In this document: piece by piece, positions 52,229 through 61,066 of the stretch | Layout of the letters: each line of letters opens with the position of its first letter | Position numbering within the stretch: position 1 is the first letter of the stretch | DNA from: Oscillospiraceae bacterium MB08-C2-2 | Lineage (GTDB): Bacteria; Bacillota; Clostridia; Oscillospirales; Ruminococcaceae | Assembly (NCBI GenBank): GCA_035621215.1 | Contig: CP141729.1 | Span: 2,068,944-2,132,943, forward strand | DNA: 64,000 nucleotides | Reading direction: 5' to 3' | The notes under the pieces: generated by a model | Databases searched by the model: none | The model's input: only the letters and a program-made list of their open reading frames with translations | Told to the model about the DNA's origin: nothing | Translations under genes and position numbers: made by a program

Positions 52229-52939
52229 TTAAATCCCGGCATTTTCTCCCACCTTGCCCGAAGCGGTTACATAGCCGCCCAGCACAGCGTCACGCAATGG
52301 GGAATCCACCTGAATGCGCCATTTATCATCCTTTTTAACCATTTGAAGCTCCACCGCCATAGTGGCCTTGGTGCCGGTGTGCTCCTTTATAAGATCCAAG
52401 AAGAGCTTGTTGAACTGAACCTGAAGCTTTTCATCGCTCAGGGGGTCATCCTCCAAGGCATTGTTGTAGGCGATTTCGCCTGCCTTGCGCATATACTGCT
52501 CCAAAACCGTTCCCATGCTGATGTTGGTGAAGCGGACTTGGGCACTAGCCCGATCCTCCACCTGCTGAACCTTGATCAGCTCTGCCTTGACCCCTGCCAG
52601 CATCGCCTTATAGATCTCGGGAGAAAAAGATAACCCCGCCTCACTGATCCCCATAAGGGTGTTGTAATCCAGATACTGGTCAATGGCCGCTTTATCGCCC
52701 CCGGCTACCGTTTCAAAGGCTTCCTTCAAAAAGCCTTCCAGATCATCCTGCGGCTCCGCCTCGGAGGTGTCGCTTTCCTCACCGGCAGCGGGTTGTTCCT
52801 GCAAGGGCTTCACTGGCTCCGATTCGCTCTGGCTGGAAGGAGGCTGAGCGCTTTCGGAGGGCACCAGCCCTTCCCGACTGGCACAGCCCGAAATCACCAG
52901 CAGGGACAATGCCAAAAAGATGGCTGTAAGCTTTTTCAT
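52229..52939 (-). CDS. lipoprotein of unknown function
   Basis: 236 aa. Signal peptide with lipobox ISGC (Cys about residue 19), then a Ser/Glu/Pro/Gln linker to about residue 65 and a helical/beta domain (residues 68-236) containing YLDYNTLMGIS and a C-terminal KKDDKWRIQVDSPLRDAV. The last motif is typical of extracellular DUF5105/NTF2-like lipoproteins of Clostridia; that identification is tentative. AAAGGATGAACTTCA precedes ATG 52939. Confidence 0.65.
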   Translation of the reverse strand: MKKLTAIFLALSLLVISGCASREGLVPSESAQPPSSQSESEPVKPLQEQPAAGEESDTSEAEPQDDLEGFLKEAFETVAGGDKAAIDQYLDYNTLMGISEAGLSFSPEIYKAMLAGVKAELIKVQQVEDRASAQVRFTNISMGTVLEQYMRKAGEIAYNNALEDDPLSDEKLQVQFNKLFLDLIKEHTGTKATMAVELQMVKKDDKWRIQVDSPLRDAVLGGYVTASGKVGENAGI

Positions 52940-53126
52940 TGAAGTTCATCCTTTCTTCCACTTGCATTTTATATGGAAAATGCAGAACCCCGGCGGGGAA
53001 AAATACATTGCCTGCCTGCACCTCTATACAAAAAGGCCGGCCGAATCTGTTCATGTGGTTCTTCTTTGTAACCTTTTTTAGAAAAGCCGAGTCATTTGTC
53101 TGTATTTCTTAACAAAAAGGCACATT

Positions 53127-53170
53127 GGTTTTTCTTTGCCTACTTTCTTTTTTCTTAAAAAGAAAGTAGG
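53127..53170 (+). repeat. hairpin repeat C
   Basis: TTTTTCTTTGCC lead and a 14-bp perfect stem, arm CCTACTTTCTTTTT, with loop TTCT. The stem is the same as in the copy at 47859-47900. Confidence 0.8.
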
Positions 53171-53214
53171 TTCTTTTTATTTTATCACAATTTGTCCAAT
53201 TTTGCCAGCCCCGG

Positions 53215-53772
53215 TTAAAGAGAAGAAACGATGCGAACGGGTGCAGCAAGATCATAATCCCCCGGCTCTACCCGGATGGTGCGGATCACCTGCGGGGTCA
53301 GCGGACGGTTCTCTTCTTCCGGAGAAAGAGTAGGAACCTGGGCGATGGAATCCAGCACCGCAAAACCACCTTCCTCCAGCAGCTGGCCAAAAGCGGCATA
53401 GCGTCCATCCAGCTTGAAGGCATCTTGGTGCACAATGAAGAACTGGGCTGAAGCGGAATCCGGGTCATCATCCCGTGCCATGGAAAGAGCACCACGGCGG
53501 TGGCTCAGGCCGGTATCCACGCCGTTCTGGGCAAACTCTCCTTTGATGGTAAAGCCGGGGTCATCCCCGGTGCAGGCGTTGGTTGTGGAACCGCCCTGAA
53601 TGACATAACCTTTAACCACCCGGTGAAAGGCAAGGCCATCGTAGTAACCGGTGTTGGCCAGATCGGCAAAGTTTGCCACCGAGATGGGTGCCTGCTCCGG
53701 GTAAAGCTCCAGCCGCATAACAAGGCCATTCTCCATAGTAATAACCGCAACGGGCAACTGTTTATTTGACAT
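53215..53772 (-). CDS. ppiB: cyclophilin-type peptidyl-prolyl cis-trans isomerase
   Basis: 185 aa, cytoplasmic (no signal peptide). Catalytic and binding segments FHRVVKGYVIQGG (Arg of the active site), GALSMARDDDPDSASAQFFI and AFGQLLEEGGFAVLD are intact. Start ATG 53772 has AGGGAGTGAAAGTT upstream. It follows the oppA terminator, so it likely has its own message. Confidence 0.93.
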   Translation of the reverse strand: MSNKQLPVAVITMENGLVMRLELYPEQAPISVANFADLANTGYYDGLAFHRVVKGYVIQGGSTTNACTGDDPGFTIKGEFAQNGVDTGLSHRRGALSMARDDDPDSASAQFFIVHQDAFKLDGRYAAFGQLLEEGGFAVLDSIAQVPTLSPEEENRPLTPQVIRTIRVEPGDYDLAAPVRIVSSL

Positions 53773-53791
53773 AACTTTCACTCCCTTTATT

Positions 53792-53829
53792 TAAAAAACA
53801 GTAAGGGGCCGGCTGTTCCGGCCCCTTAC
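53792..53829 (-). terminator. opp operon terminator
   Basis: GTAAGGGGCCGG and its complement form a 12-bp stem with a five-base loop, followed on the minus strand by TGTTTTTTAAA. Confidence 0.9.
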
Positions 53830-53858
53830 TGGGTAGTGTTGTCTCTAGTGGCTTTCTT

Positions 53859-55541
53859 TTAGGCAGCGATCTCTTCCGCATTCTTAAAATACATGTTGTT
53901 GAGCGGGGTGAGCAGCCAGCCATCTACGCTGTCGCTCATCATCAGAACACGGGAGCGGTAGTAAAGGGGAATCACAGCCATATCGTCGCCGATCAGAATC
54001 TGCTCGGCCTTCAGCATCAGGTCGCGGCCCTTGGCTGCATCCACAGTGCCCATAGTCTCACGGATGAGTGCATCGTAGGCTTCGTTTGCATACTGGGAGT
54101 TGTTGTTCACAGAGGTAGAAAGCATGGTCTCAAAGAAGCTGGCGGGATGCAGGTAATCGGCGCCCCAGCCCATAGCGGCAATGTCATAGTTATGAGCCTG
54201 CACGTTATCGTAGTAGACCTTCCACTCCTCGGTGGAAATCTCCATCTCAATGCCAAGGTTTTCCTTCCACATCTGCTGCATGGCTTCGGTTACCTTTTTG
54301 ACAATGGGGTTGGTGTAGTAAGAAAGGCGCAGCTTGGGGAAATCCTTGCCATCGGGATAACCAGCCTCAGCCAGCAGCTTCTTGGCTTCTTCCACGTTAG
54401 CGGTGGGGGCGATGCCATAGTCAGGGCGGCCATCGGTATAATCTTTGCCATCCACCATATAGCCGGGGGAAACCAGACCGGTGGCGGGCTTATCAGCAGT
54501 CTGCAACACGTTTTCGATCAGCTGGGTACGGTCCAGAGCCAGAGCCAGCGCCTTGCGGACACGGGCATCCTTGAGGGGGCCGCTTTCCAGATTCATGATG
54601 TAGTAGGTGTGCGCGAACTGAGAAACGGAATACATCTCGTCGCTTTCGGATTTCAGGCGAGGGATATCGTCGGAGGGAACTTCATAGAAACCGTCAATTT
54701 CGCCGGATTCAAAAGCGGTCAGGGCAGTGGCCTGATCGGGGATGAGGCGCATGTTAATCTCTTGCAGCTTCACAGAATCGGCTGCGTAGTACTCATCGTT
54801 CTTAACCAGCACATAGCCCTCACCAACAGTGATGGCACTGGGCTTGAAGGGGCCGTTGCAGATAAAGGTTTCTGCATTCTTTGCCCATGCATCAGGGCTG
54901 GCTTCAACAGCAGCCTTTTTAACAGGGCTCCAGGTGTAGGTTACCAGAATATCCAGGAACCAAGGGGTGGGGGCTTTGGTGGTGATCACGATGGTTTTTT
55001 CATCCTGAGCCTTGAAGCCGACTTCTTCGATCTTAGCGGTTCCATCGAAGAATTCCTGCGCATTCAGGACATAGTCGGTGATCAGGCCGGAGAATTTACC
55101 TCCGGTTTCGGGGGTGATAACCCGGGTCCAGGAATAAATGAAATCCTCAGCGGTCAGGGCGCTGCCATCGGACCATTTCAGGCCATCCCGCAGGGTGAAG
55201 GTATACTGGGTGCCATCCTCGCTGACCTTATAATCGGCAGCAACACCGGGAACCAGGTTGTTGTTGTTGTCGTAGGTCATAAGACCCTCAAAGGTGTTCA
55301 TAAGGACAGGGGAGGCAAAGGTGTTGTTGGTAATACCGGGGTCCAGAGTATCGGCCTCGTTGTGAATGGCCCAGATAATTTTTTGGTCGGGGGCGCTACC
55401 TTCGGCTGCAGTGCCGGAAGCAGCAGGATCGGTGCCGGGAGCGGCACTGGAACCGGCAGAATTGCCAGAACCGCCGCAAGCGCTCAGAACCATCATCAGA
55501 GACAGCGCGAGGGCTGTCAGAGACAGTAAACGTTTTTTCAT
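53859..55541 (-). CDS. oppA: oligopeptide ABC transporter substrate-binding lipoprotein
   Basis: 560 aa. Signal peptide with lipobox LSAC (Cys about residue 21), then an SBP family-5 (DppA/OppA) fold: WAIHNEADTLDPGITNN, DGLKWSDGSALTAEDFIYSW and the C-terminal IPLYYRSRVLM. Peptides are the probable ligand; nickel or glycan binding cannot be excluded. Start ATG 55541 is set by GTGAGGAATTTTCC; the frame upstream runs through GC-rich hairpins and is not coding. It is the last gene of the operon, behind three stabilising-type hairpins. Confidence 0.92.
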   Translation of the reverse strand: MKKRLLSLTALALSLMMVLSACGGSGNSAGSSAAPGTDPAASGTAAEGSAPDQKIIWAIHNEADTLDPGITNNTFASPVLMNTFEGLMTYDNNNNLVPGVAADYKVSEDGTQYTFTLRDGLKWSDGSALTAEDFIYSWTRVITPETGGKFSGLITDYVLNAQEFFDGTAKIEEVGFKAQDEKTIVITTKAPTPWFLDILVTYTWSPVKKAAVEASPDAWAKNAETFICNGPFKPSAITVGEGYVLVKNDEYYAADSVKLQEINMRLIPDQATALTAFESGEIDGFYEVPSDDIPRLKSESDEMYSVSQFAHTYYIMNLESGPLKDARVRKALALALDRTQLIENVLQTADKPATGLVSPGYMVDGKDYTDGRPDYGIAPTANVEEAKKLLAEAGYPDGKDFPKLRLSYYTNPIVKKVTEAMQQMWKENLGIEMEISTEEWKVYYDNVQAHNYDIAAMGWGADYLHPASFFETMLSTSVNNNSQYANEAYDALIRETMGTVDAAKGRDLMLKAEQILIGDDMAVIPLYYRSRVLMMSDSVDGWLLTPLNNMYFKNAEEIAA

Positions 55542-55655
55542 GGAAAATTCCTCACTTTCGTTGTTAAATCTATTTTCAGCACACCACCCACAAGAAGGGT
55601 GAGCATTGCATACTGTCTGTAGAATGGGTAAGGAGGGTTGGGTGGGGGTAAAGCC

Positions 55656-55711
55656 GGCGGGCCCAGCCCGCCGCCCCGGCTTTTGGCCGGGGGCCCGAGC
55701 AGAGCTCGGGC
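55656..55711. repeat. three consecutive GC-rich hairpins between oppF and oppA
   Basis: GGCGGGC/GCCCGCC (55656-55672), CCCCGG/CCGGGG (55674-55692) and GCCCGAGC/GCTCGGGC (55693-55711). They lie in the transcribed gap of 193 bp and could block 3' exonucleases or protect a processed oppA message. Confidence 0.7.
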
Positions 55712-55734
55712 GTTTTACCCCTTGGCTCCTCGGC

Positions 55735-56712
55735 TCAGCGGGCATCCCCGGGGAAATGGCAGGCAACAAAATGGCCGCAGCCTGTGTCGGTCAACAAAGG
55801 CTCCTGCTCAGAGCAGACCGTCTGCGCCTTAAAGCAGCGGGTGTGGAAACGGCACCCCTTGGGCGGATGCACCGGGCTGGGGATATCCCCACCGATGGCC
55901 GCCGTGGTTTTTTCGCCCGCCTTGCGGGGATCGGCAATGGGCACCGCCTCCATCAGCCCCATGGTATAGGGGTGCAGGGGCTGGCGGTAAATCTCCTCGC
56001 TTTCGCAAAGCTCCACCAGCTTGCCCAGATACATAACCCCCACCCGGTCGGAAACATACCGAACCATGGAAAGATCATGGGCGATAAAGAGATACGTGAG
56101 CCCCTGTTCCTGCTGAAATTCCTTGAGCAGATTGACAATCTGTGCCTGAATCGAAACATCCAGCGCCGAAATAGGCTCATCGCAGATCACCACCTGCGGG
56201 CGCAGAATCAAGGCCCGGGCAATGCCGATTCTCTGGCGCTGTCCGCCGGAAAACTCATGGGGATACCGCCCGGCATGCTCCTTGGAAAGGCCCACCCGAC
56301 GCAGCATCTCGGTCACCTGCTCATCGGCTTCCCGGCTGCTTTTGGCAAGACCCTGGGCCAACAACGGCTCCGCCACAATATCCCGCACCACCATTCGGGT
56401 GTTGAGGGAGGCGTAAGGATCCTGAAAGATCATCTGAATGTTTTTGCGAAAGGGCCGCAGCTGACGCTGGTTCAGGCCGCCGATTTCCTGGCCATCCAAA
56501 TAAATTTTACCCTCTGTGGGGTCATAAATACGTAGAATTGTGCGTGCCACGGTGGATTTACCGCAGCCGGATTCACCCACAATGCCCAGTGTTTCGCCTT
56601 TCTTGACTGAAAAGCTGACACCATCCACAGCGTGAACCACATCTCCCCGGGAGCCCTTAACGGGGAAATACATTTTCAGGTTTTCCACTTGCAGCATAAC
56701 CGAATCATCCAT
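55735..56712 (-). CDS. oppF: oligopeptide ABC transporter ATP-binding protein OppF
   Basis: 325 aa. Walker [10 protein letters not shown], signature [15 protein letters not shown], Walker [13 protein letters not shown], and the C-terminal Opp/Dpp extension with CRFHTRC and CGHF cysteines. ATG 56712 has AAAGGAGGTG upstream and overlaps the end of oppD by 8 bp. Confidence 0.95.
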   Translation of the reverse strand: MDDSVMLQVENLKMYFPVKGSRGDVVHAVDGVSFSVKKGETLGIVGESGCGKSTVARTILRIYDPTEGKIYLDGQEIGGLNQRQLRPFRKNIQMIFQDPYASLNTRMVVRDIVAEPLLAQGLAKSSREADEQVTEMLRRVGLSKEHAGRYPHEFSGGQRQRIGIARALILRPQVVICDEPISALDVSIQAQIVNLLKEFQQEQGLTYLFIAHDLSMVRYVSDRVGVMYLGKLVELCESEEIYRQPLHPYTMGLMEAVPIADPRKAGEKTTAAIGGDIPSPVHPPKGCRFHTRCFKAQTVCSEQEPLLTDTGCGHFVACHFPGDAR

Positions 56713-57724
56713 GTTGGGCACCTCCTTTAAAGGGATTATCCACAGCTGGGGCATCAGCCGCCAAGAGATGGCACATGGAGCGGTGTGTTTCGCTGATATA
56801 GGTATAAGCCGGAATCTCTTCGGCGCAAATGCGGCGGGCATACCGGCACCGTGGGGCAAAAGGGCAGCCCTTAGGCGGGTTGAGCATATCCGGCGGCGAG
56901 CCGGGGATCGGCAAAAGCTTCTGGCTCTTATCCTGATCCAGCCGGGGAATGGATTCCAGCAGCCCCAAGGTATAGGGGTGGGAAGGTGCATGGAACAGCT
57001 CGTCAATGAGAGCTTCCTCCATGACCATTCCGCCGTACATCACTAGCACCCGGGAGCAAAGCTCGGCCACCACGCCCAAATCGTGGGTGATAAAAAGCAC
57101 GCTCATACCCAGCTCCTTCTGCAAAGAGCGGAGCAGCTGTAAAATCTGATCCTGTATGGTTACATCCAAAGCGGTGGTGGGTTCATCGGCAATCACCATT
57201 TCCGGGTTGCAGGCCAAGGCCATGGCAATCATGACACGCTGGCGCATACCGCCCGAAAACTGGTGGGGATAGCTGGAATAGCGCTTTTCCGGTTCGGGAA
57301 TGCGCACCAGACGAAACAGCTCCAGCACCCTTTCCCGCACCTGCTCTTTGGAAAGCTCTTTTTTATGCTCGGTGAGCATCTCCCCCACCTGCTTACCCAC
57401 CGTAATCAGCGGGTTCAGGGAGGACATGGGGTCCTGAAAAATCATGGAAATGCGGTTGCCGCAAATGCTGCGCATCTGCTTGGGGGAAAGGGCCGCCAAA
57501 TCCACGCCGTCAAAAACCGCCTTGCCCTGTGTAATTTTTCCGTTGGAACCTAAAAGCCGCATCAGCGACATGGCGGTTACACTTTTGCCGCTGCCGGATT
57601 CGCCGACCAACCCCAGTATCTCCCCCTTGGCCAGCTCAAAGCTGACGCCCCGGACTGCGTTGACCGTGCCCGCCCGGGTTTTAAAAGAGGTATGAAGCTG
57701 CTCGACCTGCAAAATTTTATCCAT
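56705..57724 (-). CDS. oppD: oligopeptide ABC transporter ATP-binding protein OppD
   Basis: 339 aa. Walker [12 protein letters not shown], signature [15 protein letters not shown], Walker [14 protein letters not shown]-terminal [11 protein letters not shown] motif with cysteines seen in Dpp/Opp ATPases that bind an iron-sulfur cluster. ATG 57724 has AGGAAGGCAG upstream, 10 bp after the oppC stop. Confidence 0.95.
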   Translation of the reverse strand: MDKILQVEQLHTSFKTRAGTVNAVRGVSFELAKGEILGLVGESGSGKSVTAMSLMRLLGSNGKITQGKAVFDGVDLAALSPKQMRSICGNRISMIFQDPMSSLNPLITVGKQVGEMLTEHKKELSKEQVRERVLELFRLVRIPEPEKRYSSYPHQFSGGMRQRVMIAMALACNPEMVIADEPTTALDVTIQDQILQLLRSLQKELGMSVLFITHDLGVVAELCSRVLVMYGGMVMEEALIDELFHAPSHPYTLGLLESIPRLDQDKSQKLLPIPGSPPDMLNPPKGCPFAPRCRYARRICAEEIPAYTYISETHRSMCHLLAADAPAVDNPFKGGAQHG

Positions 57725-57734
57725 AACTGCCTTC

Positions 57735-58907
57735 CTACTTGCGGAGCTTGGGGTCCAGCGCATCCCGGAGCCCATCGCCCACAAAATTAAATGCAAACAT
57801 CACAAGGCAAATTGCCAGAGAGGGTAAAAAGAGCTGATAGGGGGAGGAGCGCAGGGTGGAAAGAGCATCGTTGCACATCGTCCCCAAGCTGGCCATGGGA
57901 GCCATAACCCCCAAGCCGATAAAGCTCATAAAGGCCTCGATGAAAATGGCCGAGGGAATGAGCATGGTCACGGTAACAATAATCGGCCCCATGGCGTTGG
58001 GAATCAGGTGGGTGGTGAGAATCCGCCATGTGCTGGAGCCAAGGGTGCGGGCCGCATAGACAAACTCCTGCTCCTTGAGGGAGAGAATCTCACCCCGAAC
58101 CACACGGGCCATGTTGACCCAATAAACAGTACCCAGTGCAATCACAATGCTGAGGATACCGCCGTTGCTGCCCATCATCACCTGCAATAGAATCACATAC
58201 AAGGTCAGCGGAATGGTGCTGACCACATCCACAATGCGCATCATAATGGTATCGGTCATACCCCCGGCATAAGCCGAAATACCGCCGTATAAAATCCCGA
58301 TCACCAAGTTCACAAAGGCGGCGATCAGAGCAATCAGCATGGAAATACGCATACCCATCATCAGGCGGATGAGCATATCACGGCCCAGATTATCGGTGCC
58401 CAGCGGGTAGGTTTTATTGCGAAAGCTTTTGAAAACGGTATACGGTTCCTTCTGGGCATTCTCCAGCCGGGGAGGCTTTGTCTTATAATTGAGGATGATC
58501 TCGGTGCCATCCCCCATATCAAAGGTCATACGCTTTTTCATGCCGTCATCCTCAAGGCGAGCCAGCGGCTTCATCAGGGTGCCATCCGGTGCCACCTCAA
58601 TAAGCTTGAGGCTGGGGGTCAGGTAAATATACCGGCCATCCACCTCATAAGCCTTAAAGCTGGGCGGCATATTGACAAAATCAAGGTTCTGGGTCTCATA
58701 GCTGTGGGAGACCATCTGGGGCCCCACCACACAGAAAAGCACCAGCAAAACCAACAGAATCAGCCCTAAAAGAGCGGTGGGCTTGTGGGAAAACCGATAC
58801 CACACATCCTGCCCGAAAGAAAGGCTCTTGCTCCAAAGCTTTTCCCGCTCCTCAGCATCCGCCTTCAAAGGCGCCCATTTATCCATCTTTTCCATATCTT
58901 CCGACAT
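57735..58907 (-). CDS. oppC: oligopeptide ABC transporter permease OppC
   Basis: 390 aa, longer than the usual ~300. After a first membrane helix (about residues 38-62, TALLGLILLVLLVLFCVV) there is an extra extracellular insert of about 95 residues (to about 165, with YIYLTPSLKLIEV) before the permease core with LGTDNLGRDML and the EAA loop. Start ATG 58907 has CGGGAGGAGAG upstream; the frame continues upstream through repeat R1c, which is not coding. Fold and context agree with an OppC/DppC role. Confidence 0.93.
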   Translation of the reverse strand: MSEDMEKMDKWAPLKADAEEREKLWSKSLSFGQDVWYRFSHKPTALLGLILLVLLVLFCVVGPQMVSHSYETQNLDFVNMPPSFKAYEVDGRYIYLTPSLKLIEVAPDGTLMKPLARLEDDGMKKRMTFDMGDGTEIILNYKTKPPRLENAQKEPYTVFKSFRNKTYPLGTDNLGRDMLIRLMMGMRISMLIALIAAFVNLVIGILYGGISAYAGGMTDTIMMRIVDVVSTIPLTLYVILLQVMMGSNGGILSIVIALGTVYWVNMARVVRGEILSLKEQEFVYAARTLGSSTWRILTTHLIPNAMGPIIVTVTMLIPSAIFIEAFMSFIGLGVMAPMASLGTMCNDALSTLRSSPYQLFLPSLAICLVMFAFNFVGDGLRDALDPKLRK

Positions 58908-58984
58908 AGCTCTCCTCCCGGGGGCAACGGTCACCGCCCGCAAAACAAAATCAATCCAAGCTTTAGATACAGCAACATATATCG

Positions 58985-59123
58985 TTTTTTCAGTAATATT
59001 TCCGAAGTCGAATTCATTTCGACGCAGAATTCCTTTTCTTGTGCCGCCTCGGCGCAAGCCGGGAGGCCTATAGGGGGTATTGGATACCCCCATAGTTTCT
59101 GTCGATCAAAATCGACGGAAACA
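58985..59123 (+). repeat. structured repeat R1, diverged copy c
   Basis: Same order of hairpins as R1a: GTCGAA/TTCGAC with loop TTCAT; TTGTGCC/GGCGCAA; GGGGGTAT/ATACCCCC with loop TGG; and GTCGAT/ATCGAC with flanking TTTC/GAAA. The third and fourth stems differ from R1a/b on both arms, yet pair. It lies between oppB and oppC, antisense to the operon message. Confidence 0.75.
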
Positions 59124-60041
59124 TTAATCCAGCTTGATTCTCGGGTCAACCAGACAGTAAAAAATATCCACAATAAAGGTCATGGCAATCAGTATGGCCG
59201 CATAGAAAATCGTAACACCCATAATGGTGGTGTAATCCCGGTTGGAAATGGAGTTGACAAAATGCTGCCCAAGGCCGGGAACCGCAAATATTTTTTCAAT
59301 TACAAAAGAGCCGGTGAGCAGGCTGGCAATGGTTGGCCCCAAAACGGTGATCAACGGAATCAGCGCATTGCGCAGAGCGTGGCGCACCACCACCTTCAGT
59401 TCACTGAGGCCCTTTGCCCGGGCGGTGCGGATATAATCCTGCCCCATAACCTCCAGCAAGCTGGAGCGCATAAGCCTCGCCAAATAAGAGAGGGTATATC
59501 CCCCCAGCGCCACCACCGGCAGAATGTAGCCCTTCCAGCTATCCAGCCCAAAGGTGGGCAGCCAGCCAAGCTTGAGGGAAAAGACATACATCAAAAGAGA
59601 GGCGATGACAAAGGAAGGGATGGTTACCCCAATGGTTGCGATAAACATCGTGAACATATCCTGCCACTTGCCGTTTTTCAAAGCGGCAATAATCCCCAGC
59701 GGCAGCGCCACAATCAGGGAAAACAGAATGGTCAGGCCGCCCAGCCTTGCCGAAATGGGAAAGCCCCCCGCAATGAATTCATTGACTGTCATGCCCTCGT
59801 ATTTAAAGGAAGGCCCTAAATCCAACCGGAGCAGACCTTTCATATAATCCAGATATTGCAGCAGCAGAGGCTGATCCAGATTGTATTTTTTGTTCAGGGC
59901 CGCCTCCACCGCCGGGGGCAGGGCACGGTCAGAGGTAAAAGGCCCTCCGGGAATAGCGTGCATCAGAAAAAAGGTCAGGGTGGCAATTACAAAGAGCGCC
60001 AACAGCATAAACAGCAGACGCTTCAGGATGTATCTGGTCAT
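59124..60041 (-). CDS. oppB: oligopeptide ABC transporter permease OppB
   Basis: 305 aa, six hydrophobic helices; N-terminal MTRYILKRLLFMLLALFVI is the standard first helix, and the EAA loop QDYIRTARAKGLSELKVV is intact. ATG 60041 has GGAGGGCC just upstream. The start codon overlaps the TGA of a truncated upstream copy of its own 5' end (60038-60247). Confidence 0.94.
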   Translation of the reverse strand: MTRYILKRLLFMLLALFVIATLTFFLMHAIPGGPFTSDRALPPAVEAALNKKYNLDQPLLLQYLDYMKGLLRLDLGPSFKYEGMTVNEFIAGGFPISARLGGLTILFSLIVALPLGIIAALKNGKWQDMFTMFIATIGVTIPSFVIASLLMYVFSLKLGWLPTFGLDSWKGYILPVVALGGYTLSYLARLMRSSLLEVMGQDYIRTARAKGLSELKVVVRHALRNALIPLITVLGPTIASLLTGSFVIEKIFAVPGLGQHFVNSISNRDYTTIMGVTIFYAAILIAMTFIVDIFYCLVDPRIKLD

Positions 60042-60247
60042 AGGCCCTCCTTGTTCGCACCGCACCGCAGCAAGGGCTGCTCCAGCTTGTATTTTTGGCT
60101 GAGAGCCGCCTTCACTTCAGGCGTCAAGGCCCGGCGAGAGGCACTGGCTCCCCGGGACATGGTGCGGAGGAGAAATGCGGTCAGGGCGGCAATTACAAAG
60201 AGCGCCAACAGCATAAACAGCAGACGCTTCAGGATGTATCTGGTCAT
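60038..60247 (-). CDS. truncated tandem copy of the oppB 5' end
   Basis: A 69-codon frame whose first ~60 residues parallel OppB (same first 20 residues, then divergence such as RALTPEVKAALSQKY versus RALPPAVEAALNKKY) and that ends RCGANKEGL. It includes a copy of the ribosome binding site. A 70-bp stretch is identical (60188-60257 versus 59982-60051, offset 206), while the rest has drifted. Its stop TGA overlaps the oppB ATG, so ribosomes finishing it could re-initiate on oppB. It may be a decaying duplication or a translated leader. Confidence 0.7.
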   Translation of the reverse strand: MTRYILKRLLFMLLALFVIAALTAFLLRTMSRGASASRRALTPEVKAALSQKYKLEQPLLRCGANKEGL

Positions 60248-60357
60248 AGGCCCTCCTCATTGGCTTTTTGCCGAAACCCACGGCAACGGCCAAAAACAGC
60301 GGTGGCCCCGCTAAGGCCCTTTCGATGGAGCTGTGCCCCAATACCGCTGTTTGTTTT

Positions 60358-60392
60358 CCGGGCTGTGTAAAACGAATTTTACACAGCCCGGG
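60358..60392. promoter_or_regulatory. long palindrome in the opp leader
   Basis: A 15-bp perfect stem, arm CCGGGCTGTGTAAAA, around CGAA, located just downstream of the opp transcription start. It is too poor in following T on the minus strand to be an opp terminator. It may be an operator or a 5' stabilising hairpin. Confidence 0.5.
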
Positions 60393-60410
60393 TTTTTACT
60401 TTATTTGAAT

Positions 60411-60439
60411 ATTATACTGATAATTTGGAAAAGCGTCAA
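60411..60439 (-). promoter_or_regulatory. opp operon promoter
   Basis: TTGACG (60434-60439) and TATAAT (60411-60416) on the minus strand with a 17-base spacer, near consensus. An inverted repeat with arms AAATCGG and CCGATTT lies immediately upstream (about 60444-60474), a possible regulator site. Confidence 0.75.
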
Positions 60440-60662
60440 GGTTAAATCGGCATTTACAAGTGTATACCGATTTTGTCGGTGATTTTTACATAGAAAGCCC
60501 GGCCTGTCTGCCCTCATTTCCAGCATTATACTCATGAGAATTATGGAATCGAAAGTATTGTGTTGTGCAAACGGCCCCATTATGGGGACAGACATCTTGA
60601 AAAATTGCAACCAAGCGCAGAGAAAACCGGGCAAGCCGGTTTTCCCCTGTGTTTGTATTCTT

Positions 60663-60977
60663 TCAGGCTGTCTTTTCTTCCAAAACAGCCAGCCGAGCCT
60701 CGAGAGCGCTCATTTTCCGCTCCATCTCATCCCGAGTACGCTCCATTTCTCTTTCCAGTTCATACTGCTTTTCGTGGGTTAGCTTGTAGCCATCAAACAA
60801 ACTGTCAATCCGCTTGTTGACTGCATTTTCTATAAAGGCCTGGGTTCTGGTTTCGGAAGCCTTGATTTCACTTCGAGTTTGCTCCATTATTTTCATTTCG
60901 GAAGCCTTCATTTCACTTCGAGTTTGCTCAATAGCCGTCATCAGCAAACCAAACTGCTCCAGCATTTCCTTGTCCAT
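60663..60977 (-). CDS. small coiled-coil protein
   Basis: 104 aa, almost entirely charged heptad-like helix. It contains an internal duplication: EQTRSEMKASE then EQTRSEIKASE, 16 residues apart, mirrored by a repeat in the DNA (TTTCACTTCGAGTTTGCTC twice). ATG 60977 has GGAGGTGG ten bases upstream. No enzymatic motif. It may be a structural or regulatory coiled coil; similar short proteins occur in phage and in plasmid DNA. Confidence 0.55.
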   Translation of the reverse strand: MDKEMLEQFGLLMTAIEQTRSEMKASEMKIMEQTRSEIKASETRTQAFIENAVNKRIDSLFDGYKLTHEKQYELEREMERTRDEMERKMSALEARLAVLEEKTA

Positions 60978-61036
60978 TATAGCGCCACCTCCACTGTGTT
61001 TCATATATTCTCAGTATACCGGCATTTACCCGAGCT

Positions 61037-61057
61037 GGCAAGCATTTCATGCTTGCC
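61037..61057 (-). terminator. hairpin after the GltD-like gene
   Basis: GGCAAGCA and TGCTTGCC arms with loop TTTCA, just after the stop at 61067. No T-run follows, so termination is uncertain. Confidence 0.35.
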
Positions 61058-61066
61058 GTAAAGGTT

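Noticed and set aside
58908-59093. N-terminal extension of oppC
   Set aside because: The extension is translation of repeat R1c; a ribosome binding site precedes ATG 58907.
60358-60392. Terminator upstream of opp
   Set aside because: The stem is strong, but it lies downstream of a near-consensus minus-strand promoter and has no T-run in that direction; on the plus strand there is no gene for it to end.
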